Below are positions 14,653-16,667 of a stretch of DNA of 16,667 nucleotides, piece by piece; within the stretch, counting starts at the first letter, position 1, and each line of letters starts with the position of its first letter. The translations under genes were made by a program, and so were the position numbers. Where the stretch lies: positions 1 to 16,667 of the forward strand of contig NVQY01000152.1 of NCBI GenBank assembly GCA_002400675.1, given 5' to 3'. This stretch comes from Paracoccaceae bacterium (GTDB lineage: Bacteria; Pseudomonadota; Alphaproteobacteria; Rhodobacterales; Rhodobacteraceae). Under the pieces are notes generated by a model that ran no database searches, was not told where the DNA came from, and saw only the letters and a list, made by a program, of their open reading frames with translations.

Positions 14653-16245
14653 TTAGTCGCCGACGACGCTTGTCATCTGCTCCATCACCTTGTCGAGGCT
14701 AAAGCTGGCAGCCTTTTGGCGTGGCGGGAAATCCTTGAACGTGGCAAGGAATTCGCCCACATAGGCCTGCGCGGGAACCAGCATATAGGCCCGATCAAGC
14801 ATCCAGTCATAGTAGGTGTTGGATGTACGATAGGCCCGTTCATACGGGTCGCGCCGCAGGTTGAAGATCAGCGGTATCCGCAGCGGTGTGAACGGTTCGA
14901 TCCATGCGCGCAGGGTAGTGTATTCTTTCTGCTCCATGAATATGAACTTCCAGTCGCGCCAGCGTAGCGCGGTCAAATCACCATCATCCGAGAAATAGAA
15001 TATCTCGTCGCGCGGCCCTGTGTCCGTTTCGCCGGTCAGGTAGGGCAGGAAGTTATAGCCGTCCAGATACACCTTGTAGTCACGCCCGCCGCCCACTTCG
15101 GCAACGGTCACGCCTTCCAGCAACTGTTCCTTGATGTTTGGATTACCAGCAGCAGCCAACAGGGTTGGCAGCCAGTCCATATGGTGCATGATCTCGTTAG
15201 AGACAGACCCTGCCTCGATCTTGCCGGGCCAGCGAACCATCGCAGGCACCCGCCATCCACCTTCCCAGTTGGTGTTCTTTTCACCAAAGAAGGGAGTCAT
15301 GGCAGCGTCCGGCCATGTATTCATGTGCGGGCCGTTGTCGGTGGAATATTGCACGATGGTATTGTCGGCGATGCCCAGTTCGTCCAGCACGTCAAGAAAC
15401 TGACCAATTTGCAGGTCGTGTTCGACCATGCCGGCCGAATATTCATCCAGCTTGCGGCCAGCAATATCGTTGGCTTGGGCGCGCATTTCGGGCTTTACAT
15501 GGGTGCGGAAATGCATCCGTGTTCCGGACCACCAGACGAACCAAGGCACACCTTCGGCCTCTTTGCGTTTGATGAAATCAATCGCGGCGGCAACGGTTTC
15601 GTCGTCAACCGTTTCCATGCGTTTCTTGGTCAGCGGGCCGGTATCTTCAATGGTGCCATCGGCAGAGGACTTGATCACACCGCGCGGGCCGAACTTTTTG
15701 CGGAACTCGGGATCATCCGGATAATCTTCGTTTTCTGGCTCTTCTTCGGCGTTCAGATGGTAAAGATTGCCGAAAAATTCGTCAAAGCCGTTGTTGGTCG
15801 GCAGCATTTCGTCGCGGTCGCCCAGATGGTTCTTGCCGAACTGACCGGTGGCATAGCCTTCGGCCTTAAGCAGGCCGGCAACCGTCGGGTCAAGAATGTT
15901 CATGCCTTCCTTGGCACCGGGCAGGCCGACTTTGGAAAGACCTGTGCGGAACACCGACTGACCCATGATGAACGACGAGCGCCCCGCCGTGCAGGATTGT
16001 TCACCGTAGTAATCGGTAAAGATCATGCCTTCATTGGCGATCCGGTCGATGTTGGGCGTGCGATAGCCCATCATGCCCATGGTATAGGCCGAAATATTGG
16101 ACTGGCCAATATCATCGCCCCAGATGAACAGGATGTTTGGCTTGTCACCCGCCGCCATGGCGGGTACCGCCAGCAGCACCGCAATAGAGGCCGCCGCCAG
16201 TTGCCGCAGTGGTTTTCGCCAACCTGCGTGAATTACTTCTGTCAT
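14653..16245 (-). CDS. Exported arylsulfatase with CTAGR formylglycine site
   Basis: A 530-residue type I sulfatase expected to hydrolyse sulfate esters in the periplasm. The signal peptide spans residues 1-31 (basic WRKPLRQ, a hydrophobic core, AMA cut site) and is not a twin-arginine signal. The sulfatase fold begins with PNILFIWGDDIG (metal-binding D44-D45). The formylglycine site is C85 in CTAGR, the CxAxR variant of CxPxR, followed by SSFIMGQ. Later landmarks are FGKNHLGD, the DNGPH stretch and HHMDWLPT. It is a cysteine-type sulfatase, so a formylglycine-generating enzyme is needed; none lies in the window. The ATG at 16245 has AAGGAG upstream. Natural substrate is unknown; marine bacteria use many sulfated polysaccharides and choline or aryl sulfates. 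It is divergent from a Crp/Fnr regulator that may control it. Confidence 0.92.
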   Translation of the reverse strand: MTEVIHAGWRKPLRQLAAASIAVLLAVPAMAAGDKPNILFIWGDDIGQSNISAYTMGMMGYRTPNIDRIANEGMIFTDYYGEQSCTAGRSSFIMGQSVFRTGLSKVGLPGAKEGMNILDPTVAGLLKAEGYATGQFGKNHLGDRDEMLPTNNGFDEFFGNLYHLNAEEEPENEDYPDDPEFRKKFGPRGVIKSSADGTIEDTGPLTKKRMETVDDETVAAAIDFIKRKEAEGVPWFVWWSGTRMHFRTHVKPEMRAQANDIAGRKLDEYSAGMVEHDLQIGQFLDVLDELGIADNTIVQYSTDNGPHMNTWPDAAMTPFFGEKNTNWEGGWRVPAMVRWPGKIEAGSVSNEIMHHMDWLPTLLAAAGNPNIKEQLLEGVTVAEVGGGRDYKVYLDGYNFLPYLTGETDTGPRDEIFYFSDDGDLTALRWRDWKFIFMEQKEYTTLRAWIEPFTPLRIPLIFNLRRDPYERAYRTSNTYYDWMLDRAYMLVPAQAYVGEFLATFKDFPPRQKAASFSLDKVMEQMTSVVGD

Positions 16246-16410
16246 ATTAATCTCCTTACAAAATCTTGCCCGAATTTTTGGGCAACATACCTAAACTGAA
16301 CATCCGTCCAGCCTGACAACTGTGACGAGGCACACAATCGACAACGCCAGATTCCTGACGGAATCAGGCAGGTTGATTCTACACCGGAATTCCGCCACTA
16401 ATTCCCTCAT
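16246..16410. promoter_or_regulatory. Divergent promoter region with inverted repeats (sulfatase / Crp-type gene)
   Basis: The 165-base gap holds promoters for both genes. TTGCCC at 16266-16271 and GGGCAA at 16280-16285 form a perfect 6-bp inverted repeat with an 8-base spacer, about 20-40 bases before the sulfatase start. CGGAATTCCG at 16385-16394 is a perfect 10-bp palindrome just before the regulator gene, and CCTGA-N5-TCAGG occurs around 16355-16369. None matches the standard FNR box (TTGAT-N4-ATCAA). Confidence 0.45.
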
Positions 16411-16667
16411 ATGATGGATTCTGACGCCAGGCCGCAAAAAATCGCCAAAGCCGACCTTGATCGGTTGAACACAGTTGGCTGGCTTTCCAAGCGTGACCCT
16501 GCCTTTCGGGCGGCGGTGTTGAAACACGCCATGCTGCGTCATTATAAGGAAGGCGAGGCGATCTATCTTTATGGCGATACCGCAGACGGGCTTTTTGCGG
16601 TTCTAGCGGGCTCTATCAAAATGACGGTGCCGGCGGATGACGGGCAGGAATTTGTCGCGCATCGGGC
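16411..16667 (+). CDS. Crp/Fnr-family transcriptional regulator, 5' part
   Basis: Partial gene cut by the right edge; about 85 residues are visible. It begins at the ATG at 16411 or the next ATG at 16414, and an in-frame stop at 16399-16401 excludes earlier starts. The visible part is the start of a cyclic-nucleotide-binding-type sensor domain: a helical lead (GWLSKRDPAFRAAVLKHAML), then HYKEGEAIYLYGD, DGLFAVLAGSIKM and GQEF, as in Crp/Fnr family N-termini. No cysteine is visible, so an N-terminal FNR-type iron-sulfur sensor is unlikely. Its DNA-binding domain lies outside the window. Divergent placement suggests it may act on the sulfatase promoter. Confidence 0.85.
   Translation, partial: MMDSDARPQKIAKADLDRLNTVGWLSKRDPAFRAAVLKHAMLRHYKEGEAIYLYGDTADGLFAVLAGSIKMTVPADDGQEFVAHR

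Noticed and set aside
15181..16299. 372-codon open frame on the + strand opposite the arylsulfatase
   Set aside because: It is antisense to a gene with clear sulfatase motifs and a signal peptide; its own product matches nothing and is a codon-bias shadow.
16246..16410. FNR-type box for the Crp/Fnr regulator
   Set aside because: Only a TTGAT half-site was seen near 16373; the other half is missing.
1..16667. CRISPR arrays, tRNA or rRNA genes, insertion sequences
   Set aside because: No regular spaced repeats, cloverleaf sequences, transposase genes or flanking terminal repeats were seen.

Overview
The window looks like a chromosomal segment of a motile alphaproteobacterium, most likely a Rhodobacterales (Roseobacter-type) species. 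The grounds are the style of the flagellar export genes and lytic transglycosylase, the gene content (aminoethylphosphonate catabolism plus sulfatases) and the moderately high G+C. The taxonomic call is inference from gene content; there is no rRNA or other phylogenetic marker here.

Region 1 (about 1-5422, + strand) is the end of a flagellar gene cluster: a membrane-anchored or secreted lytic transglycosylase, then flhA, fliR, flhB and a small FliJ-like helical protein. The last three junctions are ATGA stop/start overlaps, so this is one tightly coupled operon for the flagellar type III export gate.

Region 2 (about 5441-9556) is a divergent pair. On the - strand is a cytoplasmic formylglycine hydrolase that closely matches the phosphonate monoester hydrolase (PMH) family. 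On the + strand are a DeoR/GlpR-type repressor and an overlapping Na+/phosphate transporter of the NptA/YjbB type with a C-terminal PhoU-like helical domain. The nptA-like gene is convergent with the following lysR gene, with a hairpin between them.

Region 3 (about 9589-13549) is a classical 2-aminoethylphosphonate (AEP) catabolic locus: a LysR regulator divergent from phnW (AEP:pyruvate transaminase), phnX (phosphonoacetaldehyde hydrolase) and an EamA-type permease. The lysR-phnW gap holds two T-N11-A dyads whose centres are 21 bp apart, a typical LysR operator pair. I saw no Pho box there.

Region 4 (about 13606-16245, - strand) has a secreted arylsulfatase with a CTAGR formylglycine site, a strong intrinsic terminator, and then a secreted HAD-type phosphatase-like protein. 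A Crp/Fnr-type regulator starts divergently at 16411 and is cut by the window end.

The main hypothesis is that regions 2 and 3 form one route. PMH would release AEP (or another phosphonate) from its esters, PhnW and PhnX would cleave the C-P bond to give acetaldehyde and phosphate, and the NptA-like carrier would export surplus phosphate or balance it. No ABC importer for AEP, no aldehyde dehydrogenase and no formylglycine-generating enzyme lie in the window.
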